From the NCBI RefSeq assembly GCF_963924675.1, contig NC_089226.1, forward strand, positions 57,449,690-57,513,689: a stretch of 64,000 nt of DNA, in the 5' to 3' direction. Below, piece after piece: positions 22,308 through 33,949 of the stretch. Position 1 is the stretch's first letter. The number at the start of each line of letters is the position of its first letter. This DNA is from Phocoena phocoena (taxonomy: Eukaryota; Chordata; Mammalia; Artiodactyla; Phocoenidae). The notes below the pieces were generated by a model. That model searched no databases, was not told the origin of the DNA, and saw nothing but the letters and a program-made list of their open reading frames with translations. A program made the translations under genes and the position numbers.

Positions 22308-23270
22308 ATGGATGCCACAGCCTGTAATGGATCAAAAGACTCTTCACCCATCTTCTACCTGGTGGGCATCCCCTCTCTACGGGAGTTCCTCTTCCTCCCT
22401 GTCTCCTTCATCTTCTTGTTCTTCTACCTGCTTATCCTGGTGGGTAACACCCTGATCCTGGTGGCCATGGTGGCAGAGCCCAGACTCCACAAGCCCATGT
22501 ACTTCTTCCTGATCAACCTCTCAGCCCTGGACATCCTCTTCACCACATCCACTGTCCTAAAGATGTTATCTCTCCTCTTCCTCGGGGACCACTACCTCGG
22601 CTTCTCTGCCTGCTTCCTGCAGATGTACCTATTCCACGGCCTTAACTGCTCTGAAGCCTTCATCCTGGTGGTCATGGCCTATGACCACTATGTGGCTATC
22701 TGCCGCCCACTGCACTACCTTGTCCTCATGACCCCACAGACCAGTGCTGCACTGACAGCCAGTGCCTGGCTCACTGCCCTCCTTCTGCCCATCCCAGCAG
22801 TGCTGCAGACCTTCCACATGGCTTTTGACAACACTGTTCACATCTACCACTGCTTCTGTGACCACTTGGCTGCGGTCCAGGCCTCCTGCTCTGACACCAC
22901 GCCCCAGACCTTCATGGGCTTCTGCATCGCCATGGTGGTGCCCTTCCTGCCCCTTCTCCTGGTGCTTCTTTCCTATGCCCACATCCTGGCCTCAGTGCTT
23001 CGCATCAGCTCCCGAGAAGGACGCTCAAAAGCCTTCTCCACCTGCAGCTCCCACCTCCTGGCTGGCACCTACTACTCATCCATTGCCATAGCCTACGTGG
23101 CCTACAGGGCTGACCTACCCCTCGACTTCCACATCATGGGCAACGTGGTGCATGCTATTCTCGCACCTGTCCTCAATGCTCTCATCTACATGCTGAGGAA
23201 CAAGGATGTCAAAGCAGCCATTACCAAAATAACATGTCCCCAAGACCCAGGGCATTCTGGGGACCCTTGA
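22308..23270 (+). CDS. OR2AT4: Olfactory receptor OR2AT4-like, intact frame
   Basis: A 320-residue, intron-free class II olfactory receptor of normal family length. The start is chosen from the strong Kozak context and the family-type N-terminus, with an NGS glycosylation sequon at residues 7-9. Visible family marks are PMYFFL from residue 63 (TM2), MAYDHYVAIC (TM3 end, residues 124-133), the Cys-rich HCFCDHLAAVQASC loop (EC2), SYAHIL (TM5), KAFSTCSSHL (TM6) and PVLNALIYMLRNKDVK (TM7). Three departures bear on function. D126-H127-Y128 replaces DRY. N290-A291-L-I-Y replaces NPxxY. HLLAGTYY from residue 249 is one residue shorter than the usual HLxVVxxxY. Human OR2AT4 is known as a sandalwood-odorant receptor, also expressed in skin. 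The open frame alone does not show that this copy works. It lies 12.4 kb downstream of the broken copy and has the same orientation. Confidence 0.93.
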   Translation: MDATACNGSKDSSPIFYLVGIPSLREFLFLPVSFIFLFFYLLILVGNTLILVAMVAEPRLHKPMYFFLINLSALDILFTTSTVLKMLSLLFLGDHYLGFSACFLQMYLFHGLNCSEAFILVVMAYDHYVAICRPLHYLVLMTPQTSAALTASAWLTALLLPIPAVLQTFHMAFDNTVHIYHCFCDHLAAVQASCSDTTPQTFMGFCIAMVVPFLPLLLVLLSYAHILASVLRISSREGRSKAFSTCSSHLLAGTYYSSIAIAYVAYRADLPLDFHIMGNVVHAILAPVLNALIYMLRNKDVKAAITKITCPQDPGHSGDP

Positions 23271-23496
23271 CGCTTAGATGTAGTTAATCCTGCTCCCAGG
23301 ATACCTGTGTGCTAAGAAGAGAGAATGTCATCAAAAATGTTTTTTGAAGGAAAGAATGATTTATAGCAGGGCCAAAAGTACACCACTGGGGCTTCCCTTT
23401 ACATGAATAAGCTACATAATGATACCAACTCTTTTGTGGAAAGAAATAAGAATGTCAGATAAAATGTAAAAAGTATCTTCTTAAAAGTATCAAATA
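23271..23496. other. 3' flank of OR copy 2
   Basis: The first 40 bp keep weak homology to the copy 1 flank. Nothing else is recognised before the SINE. Confidence 0.4.
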
Positions 23497-23702
23497 GGGC
23501 TTCCCTGGTGGCGCAGTGGTTGAGAGTTCGCCTGCCGATGCAGGGGACACGGGTTCGTGCCCCAGTCCGGGAAGATCCCACATGCCGCGGAGCGGCTGGG
23601 CCCGTGAGCCATGGCCGCTGAGCCTGCGTGTCCGGAGCCTGTGCTCCGCAACGGGAGAGGCCACAACAGTGAGAGGCCCGTGTACCGCAAACAAACAAAC
23701 AA
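23497..23702 (+). mobile_element. CHR-type SINE (short form), sense
   Basis: It runs from 'gggcttccctggtggcgcag' to 'gaggcccgtgtaccgcaaac'. It has no poly(A) tail of its own; the sequence passes directly into L1 ORF2 sequence through 'aaacaaacaaacaac'. No convincing target duplication was found for the SINE alone. Confidence 0.9.
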
Positions 23703-24683
23703 CAATCCAGTTAAAAAATGAGTGGAAGACCTAAATAGACATTTCACCAAGGAAGACATACAAATGGCCAAGGGGCACATGAAAAGATGCTCAACATCAC
23801 TAATTATTAGAGAAATGCAAATCGAAACTACAATGATGTATCACCTCACACTGGTCAGAATGGCCATTATCAAAAAATCCAGAAACAATAAATGCTGGAA
23901 AGGGTGTGGTGAAAAGGGAACCCTCCTGCCCTGTTGGTAGGAATGTAAATTGATACAACCACTATGGAAAATAGTATGGAGGTTCTTTAAAAAACTAAAA
24001 ATGGAACTACCATATGACCCAGCAATCCCACTACTGGGCATATACCCTGAGAATACCACAATTCAAAAAGAGACATATACCACAATGTTCATTGCAGCAC
24101 TATTTACAATAGCCAGGACATGGAACCAACCTAAATGTCCACTGATAGATGAATGGATAAAGATGTGGCACATATATACAATGGAGTATTACTCAGTCAT
24201 AAAAAGAAATGAAATTGAGTTATTTGTAGTGAGGTGGGTGGACCTAGAGTCTGTCATACAGACTGAATAAGTCAGAAAGAGAAAAACAAATACCATATGC
24301 TAACACACATATATGGAATCTTAAAAAAAGGGTACTGATGAACCTAGTTTCAGGGCAGGAATAAAGAGGTAGACATAGAAAATGGACTTGAGGACATGGG
24401 GTGGGAAGGTGAAGCTGTGGTGAAGTGAGAGTAGCATCAACATACATATACTACCGAATGTAAAATAGTTGGCTGGTGGGAAGCAGCAGCATAGCACAGG
24501 GAGATCGGCTCCGTGCTTTGCGATGACTTAGAGGGGTGGGATAGGGAGGGTGGGAGGGAGGCTCAAGAGGGAGGGGATATGGGGACATGTGTATGCATAT
24601 GGCTGATTTGCTTTGTTGTGCAATAGAAACTAACAGTACTGTGAAGCAATTATACTCCAATAAAGATCTATTAAACAAAAAAA
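23703..24683 (+). mobile_element. 5'-truncated L1, sense
   Basis: It starts inside the ORF2 tail ('aatgagtggaagacctaaat') and reads 'MLNITNY'-type text, [13 protein letters not shown] and '[16 protein letters not shown]' in changing frames. It then runs through a 3' UTR to AATAAA at about 24658 and a short A-rich tail. The 3' UTR differs from that of the L1 at 13.7-20.2 kb, so this is another subfamily. The upstream SINE adjoins it without a gap. Confidence 0.9.
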
Positions 24684-24779
24684 GTGGGGTGGGAAAGCAG
24701 GCACTTGAAACCTGGTACACTTAGGGGGGTCGTGGCCCTATCTGTGTCAGGTAGTTGTTGTGAAGATTTGAGTGAGACT

Positions 24780-25310
24780 GGGAAATTTCATCTCAAGTAT
24801 CTGTAGACTGTGTCCACTCCTCTCCATTACACTTCATCCCCCCTGGTGCAGATGTTACCACCTTCTGTCTCCTGAATGAGCACAACAGTCTCTCCCCTCA
24901 TCCCTCTGCCCACCCTCCATTTCATAAATGGCCAGAATGGGTTTTCTGACATACAAACCTGGTCACCTTACCACCCTCAATATAACTTAAAAGTTCTCAA
25001 TGATCTGGCCCTAAATGACTTCTTTGACCTCACATCTCACCATTGCTACCCTCATGGCAATTCTGAACTTCTTTCAGTTTCCCAAACACACCAACTTCTC
25101 ATTCTCACCAGTAACTCACTCTTCTCTCTACCTGAAGCCCTCTTCCTCTTTGTCCATTTCAGCTGAAATCTTAGTCAGACTTCTCCTGAAACATCACTTT
25201 TTCAGGGGAGCTGGCCCTGGTAACTCACCCTGAAAAGTGAGGTAGATGGCCTTTGTATGTGCCCCCTTAGCACTTTATAATTCCCCCATCATGGAACTTT
25301 AAAAATTTTT
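24780..25310. repeat. L2-like LINE fossil
   Basis: Pyrimidine-rich sequence with L2-type blocks such as 'atgatctggccctaaatgac' near 25000 and 'ctgaagccctcttcctcttt' near 25132. Open frames of 72-96 codons have no domain. Confidence 0.5.
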
Positions 25311-25544
25311 GAACATTAGGAGAAAAGAGTTCTGAGCTCATTATATCTATTAGTCTGTGTAGCCTCCTTGCTTGTTTTATCTTCCCCTTTAGCTCCAACC
25401 TCCCAATTCCCATTCCATTCCCCTTTCCCACTTAAGCACCCACTCTGATGTGTTTGCTGTATGTCCTTAAGTATAAGCATATCTTTGAAAAGTAGGTAGT
25501 GTTGTTGTGTGCATGTATGTACATGTTTAATTGACATAAAAAGA

Positions 25545-25828
25545 GTTATGTTACTTCTTACATTTTCACTCAGTTCTGTTTTTTAGATCTGTCTGTGTTG
25601 CTATTTATAGATCTAGTTTCATTGGTTCCTACTGATATTCCATAGTATGATTTCATTACATTTCACTTTTCTAGTGGAGGACACCTAATTGCCTCCAACT
25701 CTTTGCTATCACTGTCTTGATAAATGTCCTTGTGTATGTCCTTGTATGAATCCATGGAGGATTCTCCCTGAAATATAGAACAAGGAGTCAAACGGGTTAG
25801 TCATGGGTGTGCATTAACTTTAGCTAAA
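25545..25828 (-). mobile_element. Ancient L1M fragment, part 1
   Basis: On the minus strand this is the decayed tail of an old L1 ORF2, including the region of the 'tattccatagtatgatttca' and 'ctagtggaggacacctaatt' blocks. It continues at 26690 after the Tigger insertion. Confidence 0.65.
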
Positions 25829-26671
25829 CATAGTCCCTCTTCATTATCTGCAGATTCTGTATTTGTATATTTGCTTACTCACTAACCCTAAAACCAATAC
25901 TCATGACACTTTCAGGATCACTCAGGGACACGCCCAGAGCAGCAAAATATCTGAGTCACCATGTGCATGTTCCCAATTGAGGTCTAACGAGGCAACACCC
26001 TGCCCTCCTGTTTCAACTCGTACTGTGGACAGGTGTCCTTTCCATGGTCTATTTTTGCCATGTTTTTAGCATTTTTGTTAGTTTTTGGTAATTTCCCTGT
26101 TTAAGTTGGTACCCAAGCATAGAGCTCAAGTGGTGTCTAGGGCTCCTAGGCATGAAAAGTCTGTGATGTGCCTTCTGGAGAAAATACATGTGTTAGATAA
26201 GCTTCATTCAGGCATGAGTTACAGTGCTGTTGGCCATGAGTTCAATGTTAATGAATCAACAATATACACTAAATGAGGGTTTTTAAAATTAATTTTTATT
26301 GGAGCATAGTTGATTTACAATATTGTATTAGTTTCTGCTGTACAGCAAAGTGAATCAGTTATACATATACATATATCCACTCTTTTGTAGATTCTTTCCC
26401 CATATAGGTCATTACAGAGTATTGAGTAGAGTTCCCTGTGCTATACAGTAGGTTCTTATTAGTTATCTATTTTATATATAGTAGTGTATATATGTCAATC
26501 AGAAACACGCATAAAACGAGGTTATGTATTTGATCACATTAGTTGACGAAAATGTTGTGACCAGAGGCTCACAGGAAATTAATCTTGTACTCCCCCTAGA
26601 AGAGTGAGTGTGAGTGTATTCACAGGGACTTTATAGAACATAACTACCACAAATAATGAGAACTGACTGTA
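25829..26671 (+). mobile_element. Tigger-type DNA transposon, internally deleted
   Basis: The ends are inverted. The left end 'tagtccctcttcattatctg' pairs with the complement of the right end 'aataatgagaactgactgta'. The frame at 26085-26276 keeps a CENP-B/Tigger-type N-terminal helix-turn-helix: VMCLLEKIHVLDKLHSGMSY followed by SAVGHEFNVNESTIY. The catalytic DDE part of the transposase is absent. The right part has the Tigger 3' wording 'tgttgtgaccagaggctcac'. The body is split by an L1 fragment. Confidence 0.8.
26286..26503 (-). mobile_element. L1 3'-end fragment inside Tigger
   Basis: On the plus strand it reads 'tttttattggagcatagttg', 'ttacaatattgtattagttt' and 'gtgaatcagttatacatata', which is the L1 3' terminus in antisense. 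Tigger sequence resumes at about 26504. Confidence 0.8.
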
Positions 26672-26689
26672 TGTACTTCATTATTGTTT

Positions 26690-27272
26690 CCTAGAATGGC
26701 TGTGCCTTTTATACCCCCAGCAGTAATGGATTATAGTCTATAGTTTCCATTTCCCCACATCCTCACCAAAATTGGTATTACCCAACTTTCTAATGTCTTC
26801 CATCTTTATCAGGCTAAAGTGGTAACTCATTGTTTCATTTGCATCTCTCTGATTACTAATGAAGCATCTCTGTAAATACTTGGTAACAACCCACATTTCC
26901 CCTTATTACTTATTGAGAAACTTTGCTCATTTTCTTTGGATTTCCTGTATTACTTAATTGCTTTCAGGACTTCTGTATGTTTGTTCCTTGTCAACTTTAA
27001 ATATTGCAATTATGTTTTTCAAGTTTGTAATCTGTCCTTCATTGAGCAGAAATTCTTCATTTTGATATACTTAAATCCATCACATTTTCTAACCTTTTGA
27101 TATGTGGGGTTTTAGCCTTTCCTCATCACTATATCACAACTATTCCCCAACATTTTCTTTCATTAGCTCCCTAGTTTTTTTATACTTATATCTTGAATTC
27201 ATGTGGAGTTCCTCTCTAAGTTGTAAGGTAGGAATTCTGCTTCATTTTTCTTCATATTTGAAGCCATTTTTT
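26690..27272 (-). mobile_element. Ancient L1M fragment, part 2
   Basis: Antisense ORF2 sequence of an old L1: 'atacccccagcagtaatgga', 'ccccacatcctcaccaaaat' and 'tttgcatctctctgattact' are the usual blocks, all decayed. It continues after the two SINEs. Confidence 0.7.
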
Positions 27273-27280
27273 CACCAATC

Positions 27281-27420
27281 TCTCTCTCTCTCTTTTTTTT
27301 TTTTTTTTTTTTTGGCTGCACCTGCATGGCATGTGGGATCTTAGTTCCTCAACCAGGGATTGAACCCGAGCTCCCTGCAATGCAAGCACAGTTTTAACCA
27401 CTGTACTGCCAGGGAAGTCC
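27281..27420 (-). mobile_element. Short tRNA-derived SINE, antisense
   Basis: The minus strand reads 'gacttccctggcagtacagt' and 'gttcaatccctggttgagga', with a poly(A)/(GA) tail seen here as (TC)n and T-runs. It is bounded by the 8-bp duplication 'caccaatc' at 27273-27280 and 27421-27428. It is the same type as the element at 7309. Confidence 0.9.
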
Positions 27421-27443
27421 CACCAATCACTTTTTAAAAAATA

Positions 27444-27653
27444 GGGCTTCCCTGGTGGCGCAGTGGTTGAGAGTCCTCCTGCCGATGCAGGGGACATGGG
27501 TTCATGCCCCGGTCCGGGAATATCCCACATGCCTCGGAGCGGCTGTGCCCGTGAGCCATGGCCACTGAGCCTGCGTGTCCGGAGCCTGTGCTCTGCAACG
27601 GGAGAGGCCACAACAGTGAGAGGCCCATATACCGCAAAAAAACCCACAAAAAA
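27444..27653 (+). mobile_element. CHR-type SINE (short form), sense
   Basis: It runs from 'gggcttccctggtggcgcag' to 'gaggcccatataccgc' plus an A-rich tail. It lies within the ancient L1M only 15 bp after the previous SINE's target site. Confidence 0.92.
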
Positions 27654-27862
27654 CCTGTCCTTCCTCATTGTTTTATAGTGCCATCTTTATCAATATCAAG
27701 TTCCCATACACCTTGTCTACTTCTGAGCTATTTATTTTGTTCTATTGTCTACTTACATATTGGTATGTCAGTACCATATTATTATAATATTATAGCTTTG
27801 CAGTATCTCTTTTTACATATCTGATTCAGGAAGCCCCTTCTCACCTTTCTTTTTTTTTCATT
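27654..27862 (-). mobile_element. Ancient L1M fragment, part 3
   Basis: The L1M continues after the SINE ('ttgttttatagtgccatctt', 'tattggtatgtcagtaccat') and is cut at the target site of the full-length L1. Confidence 0.65.
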
Positions 27863-28252
27863 TATGCATAATAATTTTATTTTATTTTTTTACATCTTTA
27901 TTGGAGTATAATTGCTTTACAATGTTGTGTTAGTTTCTGCTTTATAACGAAGTGAATCAGTTATACATATACATATGTTCCCATATCTCTTCCCTCTTGC
28001 GTCTCCCTCCCTCCCACCCTCCCTATACCATCCCTCCAGGCGGACACAAAGCACAGAGCTGATCTCCCTGTGTTATGTTGGTGCTTCCCACTAGCTATCT
28101 ACCTTACGTTTGGTAGTGTATATATGTCCATGCCTCTCTCTCTCTTTGTCACAGCTTACCCTTCCCCCTCCCCATATCCTCAAGTCCATTCTCTAGTACG
28201 TCTGTGTCTTTATTCCTGTCTTACCCATAGGTTTTTCATGACATTTTTTTTC

Positions 28253-31200
28253 TTAAATTCCATATATACGTGTTAGCATACGGTATTTGTCTTGCTCTTT
28301 CTGACTTATTTCACTCTGTATGACAGACTCTAGGTCTATCCACCTCATTACAAATAGCTCAATTTCGTTTCTTTTTATGACTGAGTAATATTCCACTGTA
28401 TATATGTGCCACATCTTCTTTATCCATTCGTCCAATGATGGACACTTAGGTTGTTTCCATCTCCGGGCTACTGTAAATAGAGTTGCAGTGAACATTGTGG
28501 TACATGACTTTTTTTGAATTATGGTTTTCTCAGGGTATATGCCCAGTAGTGGGATTGCTGGGTCATATGGCAGTTCTATTTGTAGTTTTTTAAGGAACAT
28601 CCATACTGTTCTCCACAGTGGCTGTATCAATTTACATTCCCACCAGCAGTGCAAGAGGGTTCCCTTTTCTCCACACCCTCTCCAGATTTATTGTTTCTAG
28701 ATTTTTTGATGATGGCCATTCTGACTGGTGTGAGATGATATCTCATTGTAGTTTTGATTTGCATTTCTCTAATGATTAATGATGTTGAGCATTCTTTCAT
28801 GTGTTTGTTGGCAGTCTGTATATCTTCTTTGGAGAAATGTCTATTCAGGTCTTCTGCCCATTTTTGGATTGGGTTGTTTGTTTTTTTGTTATTGAGCTGC
28901 ATGAGCTGCTTGTAAATTTTGGAGATTAATCCTTTGTCAGTTGCTTCATTTGCAAATATTTTCTCCCATTCTGAGGGTTGTCTTTTGGTCTTGTTTATGG
29001 TTTCCTTTGCTGTTCAAAAGCTTTGAAGTTTCATTAGGCCCCATTTGTTTATTTTTGTTTTTATTTCCATTTCTCTAGGAGGTGAGTCAAAAAGGATCTT
29101 GCTGTGATTTATGTCATAGAGTGTTCTGCCTATGTTTTCCTCTAAGAGTTTGATAGTTTCTGGCCTTACATTTAGGTCTTTCATCCATTTTGAGCTTATT
29201 TTTGTGTATGGTGTTAGGGAGTGATCTAATCTCATACTTTTACATGTACCTGTCCAGTTTTCCCAGCACCACTTATTGAAGAGGCTGTCCTTTCTCCACG
29301 GTACATTCCTGCTTCCTTTATCAAAGATAAGGTGACCATATGTGCGTGGGTTTATCTCTGGGCTTTCTATCCTGTTCCATTGATCTATCTTTCTGTTTTT
29401 GTGCCAGTACCATACTGTCTTGATTACTGTAGCTTTGTAGTATAGTCTGCAGTCAGGGAGCCTGATTCCTCCAGCTCTGTTTTTCATTCTCAAGATTGCT
29501 GTGGCTATTCGGGGTCTTTTGTGTTTCCATACAAATTGTGAAAGCTTTTGTTCTAGTTCTGTGAAAAATGCCAGTGGTAGTTTGATAGGGATTGCATTGA
29601 ATCTGTAGATTGCTTTGGGTAGTAGAGTCATTTTCACAATGTTGATTCTTCCAATCCAAGAACATGGTATATCTCTCCATCTATTTGTATCATCTTTAAT
29701 TTCTTTCATCAGTATCTTATAATTTTCTGCATACAGGTCTTTTGTCTCCTTAGGTAGGTTTATTCCTAGATATTTTATTCTTTTTGTTGCAATGGTAAAT
29801 GGGAGTGTTTTCTTGATTTCACTTTCAGATTTTTCATCATTAGTGTATAGGAATGCCAGAGATTTCTGTGCATTAATTTTGTATCCTGCAACTTTACTAA
29901 ATTCATTGATTAGCTCTAGTAGTTTTCTGGTAGCATCTTTAGGATTCTCTATGTATAGTATCATGTCGTCTGCAAACAGTGACAACTTTACTTCTTCTTT
30001 TCTGATTTAGATACATTTTATTTCCTTTTATTCTCTGATTGCTGTGGCTAAAACTTCCAAAACTATGTTGAATAAGAGTGGTGACAGTAGGTAACTTTGT
30101 CTTGTTCCTGATCTTAGTGGAAATGCTTACAGTTTTTCACCATTTAGGACAATGTTGGCTGTGTGTTTGTCATATATGGCCTTTATTATGTTGAGGAAAG
30201 TTTCCTCTATGCCTACCCTCTGCAGGGTTTTTATCATAAATGGGCGTTGAATTTTGTTGAAAGCTCTCTCTGCATCTATTGAGATGATCATATGGTTTTT
30301 CTCGTATGGTTTTCTCCTTCAATTTGTTAATATGGTGTATCACATTGATTGATTTGCGTATATTGAAGAATCCTTGCATTCCTGGAATAAACCCCACTTG
30401 ATCATGGTGTATGATCCGTTTAATGTGCTGCTGGATTCTGTTTGCTAGTATTTTGTTGAGGATTTTTGCATCTATGTGCATCAGTAATATTGGCCTGTCG
30501 TTTTCTTTCTTTGTGACATCCTTGTCTGGTTTTGGTATCAGGGTGATGGTGGCCTCTTAGAATGAATTTGGGAGTGTTCTTCCCTCTGCTATATTTTGGA
30601 AGAGTTTGAGAAGGATAGGTGTTAACTCTTCTCTAAATGTTTGATAGAATTCACCTGTGAAGCCATCTGGTCCTGGGCTTTTGTTTGTTGGAAGATTTTT
30701 ATCACAGTTTCAATTTCAGTGCTTGTGATTGGTCTGTTCATATTTTCTATTTCTTCCTGATTCAATCTTGGCAGGTTGTGCATTTCTAAGAATTTGTCCA
30801 TTTCTTCCAGGTTGTCCATTTTATTGGCATAGAGTCGCTTGTAGTAATCTCTCATGATCTTTTTTATTTCTGCAGTGTCAGTTGTTACTTCTTCCTTTTC
30901 ATTTCCAATTCTATTGATTTGAGTCTTCTCCCTTTTTTTCTTGATGAGTCTGGCTAATGGTTTATCAATTTTGTTTATCTTCTCAAAGAACCAGCTTTTA
31001 GTTTTATTGATCTTTGCTATCATTTCCTTCATTTCCTTTTCATTTATTTCTGATCTGATTTTTATGATTTCTTTCCTTCTGTTAACTTTGGGGATTTTTG
31101 TTCTTCTTTCTCTAATTGCTTTAGGTGCAAGGTTAGGTTGTTTATTCAAGATGTTTCCTGTTTCTTAAGGTGGGCTTGTATTGCTATAAACGTCCCTCTT

Positions 31201-32081
31201 AGAACTGCTTTTTCTGTAGCCCATGGGTTTTGGGTCGTCGTTTCTCCATTGTCATTTGTTTCTAGGTATTTTTTTATTTCCTCTTTGTTTCCTTCAGTGA
31301 TCACTTCGTTATTAAGTAGTGTATTGTTTAGCCTCCATGTGTTTGTAGTTTTTACAGATCTTTTCCTGTAATTGATATCTAGTCTCATAGCGTTGTGGTT
31401 GGAAAAGATACTTGATACAATTTCAATTTTCTTAAATTTACCAAGGCTTGATTTGTGACCCAAGATATGATCTATCCTGGAGAATGTTCCATGAGCACTT
31501 GAGAAAAATGTGTATTCTGTTGTTTTTGGATGGAATGTCCTATAAATATCAATTAAGTCCATCTTGTTTAATGTATCATTTAAAGCTTGTGTCTCCTTAA
31601 TTATTTTCATTTTGGATAATCTGTCCATTGGTGAAAGTGGGGTGCTAAAGTCCCCTACTATGAATGTGTTACTGTCCATTTCCCCTTTTATGGCTGTTAG
31701 TACTTGCCTTATGTATTGAGGTGCTCCTATGTTGGGTGCATAAATATTTACAATTGTTTTATCTTCTTCTTGGATCGATCCCTTGATCATTATGCAGTGC
31801 CCTTCTTTGTCTCTTCTAATAGTCTTTATTTTAAAGTCTATTTTGTCTGATATGAGAATTGCTACTCCAGCTTTCTTTTGGTTTCCATTTGCATGAAATA
31901 TCTTTTTCCATCCCCTCACTTTCAGTCTGTATGTGTCTCTAGGTCTGAAGTGGGTCTCTTGTAGACAGCATATATATGGGTCTTGTTTTTGTATCCATTC
32001 AGCCAATCTGTGTCTTTTGGTGGGAGCATTTAGTCCATTTACATTTAAGGTAATTATCGATATGTATGTTCCTATTCCCAT
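28253..32081 (-). pseudogene. L1 ORF2p remnant, largely readable
   Basis: The first 311 codons (32081-31146) are open and contain the endonuclease with 'CCLQETHFRPRDTY' and an intact SRIDHILGHKSS motif. A stop at 31146 and frame changes near 30660 and 30305 follow. The reverse transcriptase box FADD is intact at about 29976-29965. The frame is then open for 323 codons to 29014, and the Cys-rich tail continues in pieces to 28253. Unlike the sense L1, both catalytic signatures are preserved, so its loss of function comes from frame breaks. Confidence 0.92.
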
Positions 32082-32139
32082 TTTCTAAATTGTTTTGGGT
32101 TCGTTATTGTAGGTCTTTTCCTTCTCTTGTGTTTCTTGC

Positions 32140-33032
32140 CTAGAGAAGTTCTTTTAGCAGTTGTTGTAGAGCTGGTTTGGTGGTGCTGAACTCTCTCAGC
32201 TTTTGCTTGTCTGTAAAGGTTTTAATTTCTCCATCAAATCTGAATGAGATCCTTGCTGGGTAGAGTAATCTTGGTTGCAGGTTTTTCTCCTTCATCACTT
32301 TAAATATGTCCTGTCAGTCCCTTCTGGCTTGCAGAGTTTCTGCTGAAAGATCAGCTGTTAACCTTATGGGGATTCCCTTGTGTGTTCTTTGTTGTTTTCC
32401 CTTGCTGCTTTTAATATGCTTTCTTTGTATTTAATTTTTGACAGTTTGATTAATATGTGTCTTGCCGTATTTCTCCTTGGATTTATCCTGTATGGGACTC
32501 TCTGTGCTTCCTGGATTTGATTAACTATTTCCTTTCCCCTATTAGGGAAGTTTTCAACTATAATCTCTTCAAATATTTTCTCAGTCCCTTTCTTTTTCTC
32601 TTCTTCTTCTGGAACTCCTATAATTCAAATGTTGGTGCGTTTGATGTTGTCCCAGAGGTCTCTGAGACTGTCCTCAGTTCTTTTCATTCTTTTTTCTTTA
32701 TTCTGCTCTGCAGTAGTTATTTCCATTATTTTATCTTCCAGGTCACTTATCCGTTCTTCTGCCTCAGTTATTCTGCTATTGATCCCATCTAGAGTATTTT
32801 TCATTTCATTTATTGTGTTGTTCATCATTGTTTGTTTCATCTTTAGTTCTTCTAGGTCCTTGTTTAATGTTTCTTGCATTTTGTCTATTCTATTTCCAAG
32901 ATTTTGGATCATCTTTACTATCATTATTCTGAATTCTTTTTCAGGTAGAGTGCCTATTTCCTCTTCATTTGTTAGGTCTGGTGGGTTTTTATCTTGCTCC
33001 TTCATCTGCTGTGTGTTTTCCTGTCTTCTCAT
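32140..33032 (-). pseudogene. L1 ORF1p remnant
   Basis: The frame 33032-32625 encodes the coiled-coil part and 'RITEAEERISDLEDK', and stops just after WDNIKRTNI. The remaining RRM and C-terminal part reads on with further breaks to a stop at 32140-32142. The breaks make the protein non-functional. Confidence 0.88.
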
Positions 33033-33535
33033 TTTGCTTATCTTACTGTGTTTGAGGTCTCCTCTTTGCAGGCTACAGGTTCGCAGTTCCCGTTGTTTTT
33101 GGTGTCTGTCCCCAGTGGCTAAGGTTTGTTTAGTGGGTTGTGTAGGCTTTCTGGTGGAGGGGACTAGTGCCTGTGTTCTGGTGGGTAAGGCTGGATCTTG
33201 TTTTTCTGGTGGGTAGGTCCATGTCTGGTGGTGTGTTTTGGGGTGTCTGTGGACTTGTTATGATTTTAGGCAGCCTCTCTGCTAATGGGTGGGGTTGTGT
33301 TCCTGTTTTGCTAGTTGTTTGGCATAGGATGTCCAGCACTGTAGCTTGCTGGTCGTTGAGTGAAGCTGGGTGCTGGTGTTGAGATGGAGATCTCTGGGAG
33401 ATTTTCGCCGTTTGATATTATGTGGAGCTGGGAGGTCTCTTGTGGACCAGTGTCCTGAAGTTGGCTCTCCCTCCTCAGAGGCACAGCACTGACTCCTGGT
33501 TGCTGCACCAAGAGCCTTTCATCTACATGGCTCAT

Positions 33536-33740
33536 AATAAAAGGGAGAAAAAGTAGAAAGAAAGAATTAGTAGAAGTAGAAAGAGAGAAAGAAAGAAAGC
33601 AAGGAGGGAGGGAGGGAGGAAGGAAGGAAGGAGGGAAAGAAGGAAAAAAAGAAAGGAGATAAAGTAAAATAAAATAAAGTAAGATAAAATATAATAAAGT
33701 TATTAAAATAAAAAAATATTATTAAGAGAGAAAAAAAAAA
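33536..33740. repeat. Purine-rich simple repeat in L1 5' UTR
   Basis: Imperfect (GAAA)n, (GGGA)n, (GGAA)n and (AAAAT)n runs. On the L1 sense strand it is a polypyrimidine tract between the GC-rich 5' UTR and ORF1. Confidence 0.85.
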
Positions 33741-33949
33741 CAAAAACGTACAGATAGAACCCTAGGACAAATGGTGGAAGCAAAACTATACAGAGAAAAT
33801 CTGACACAGAAGCATACACATATACACTCACAAAAAGAGGAAAAGGGGAAAAAATAATAAATCTTGCTTTCAAGTCCACCTCCTTAATTTGGGATGATTC
33901 GTTGCCTATTCATGTATTCCAAAGATGCAGGGTACATCAAGTTGATTGT

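Noticed and set aside
29014..29985. Longest open frame in the window (323 codons) as a host gene
   Set aside because: It starts at the FADD box and is plainly the L1 ORF2 reverse transcriptase and C-terminal region.
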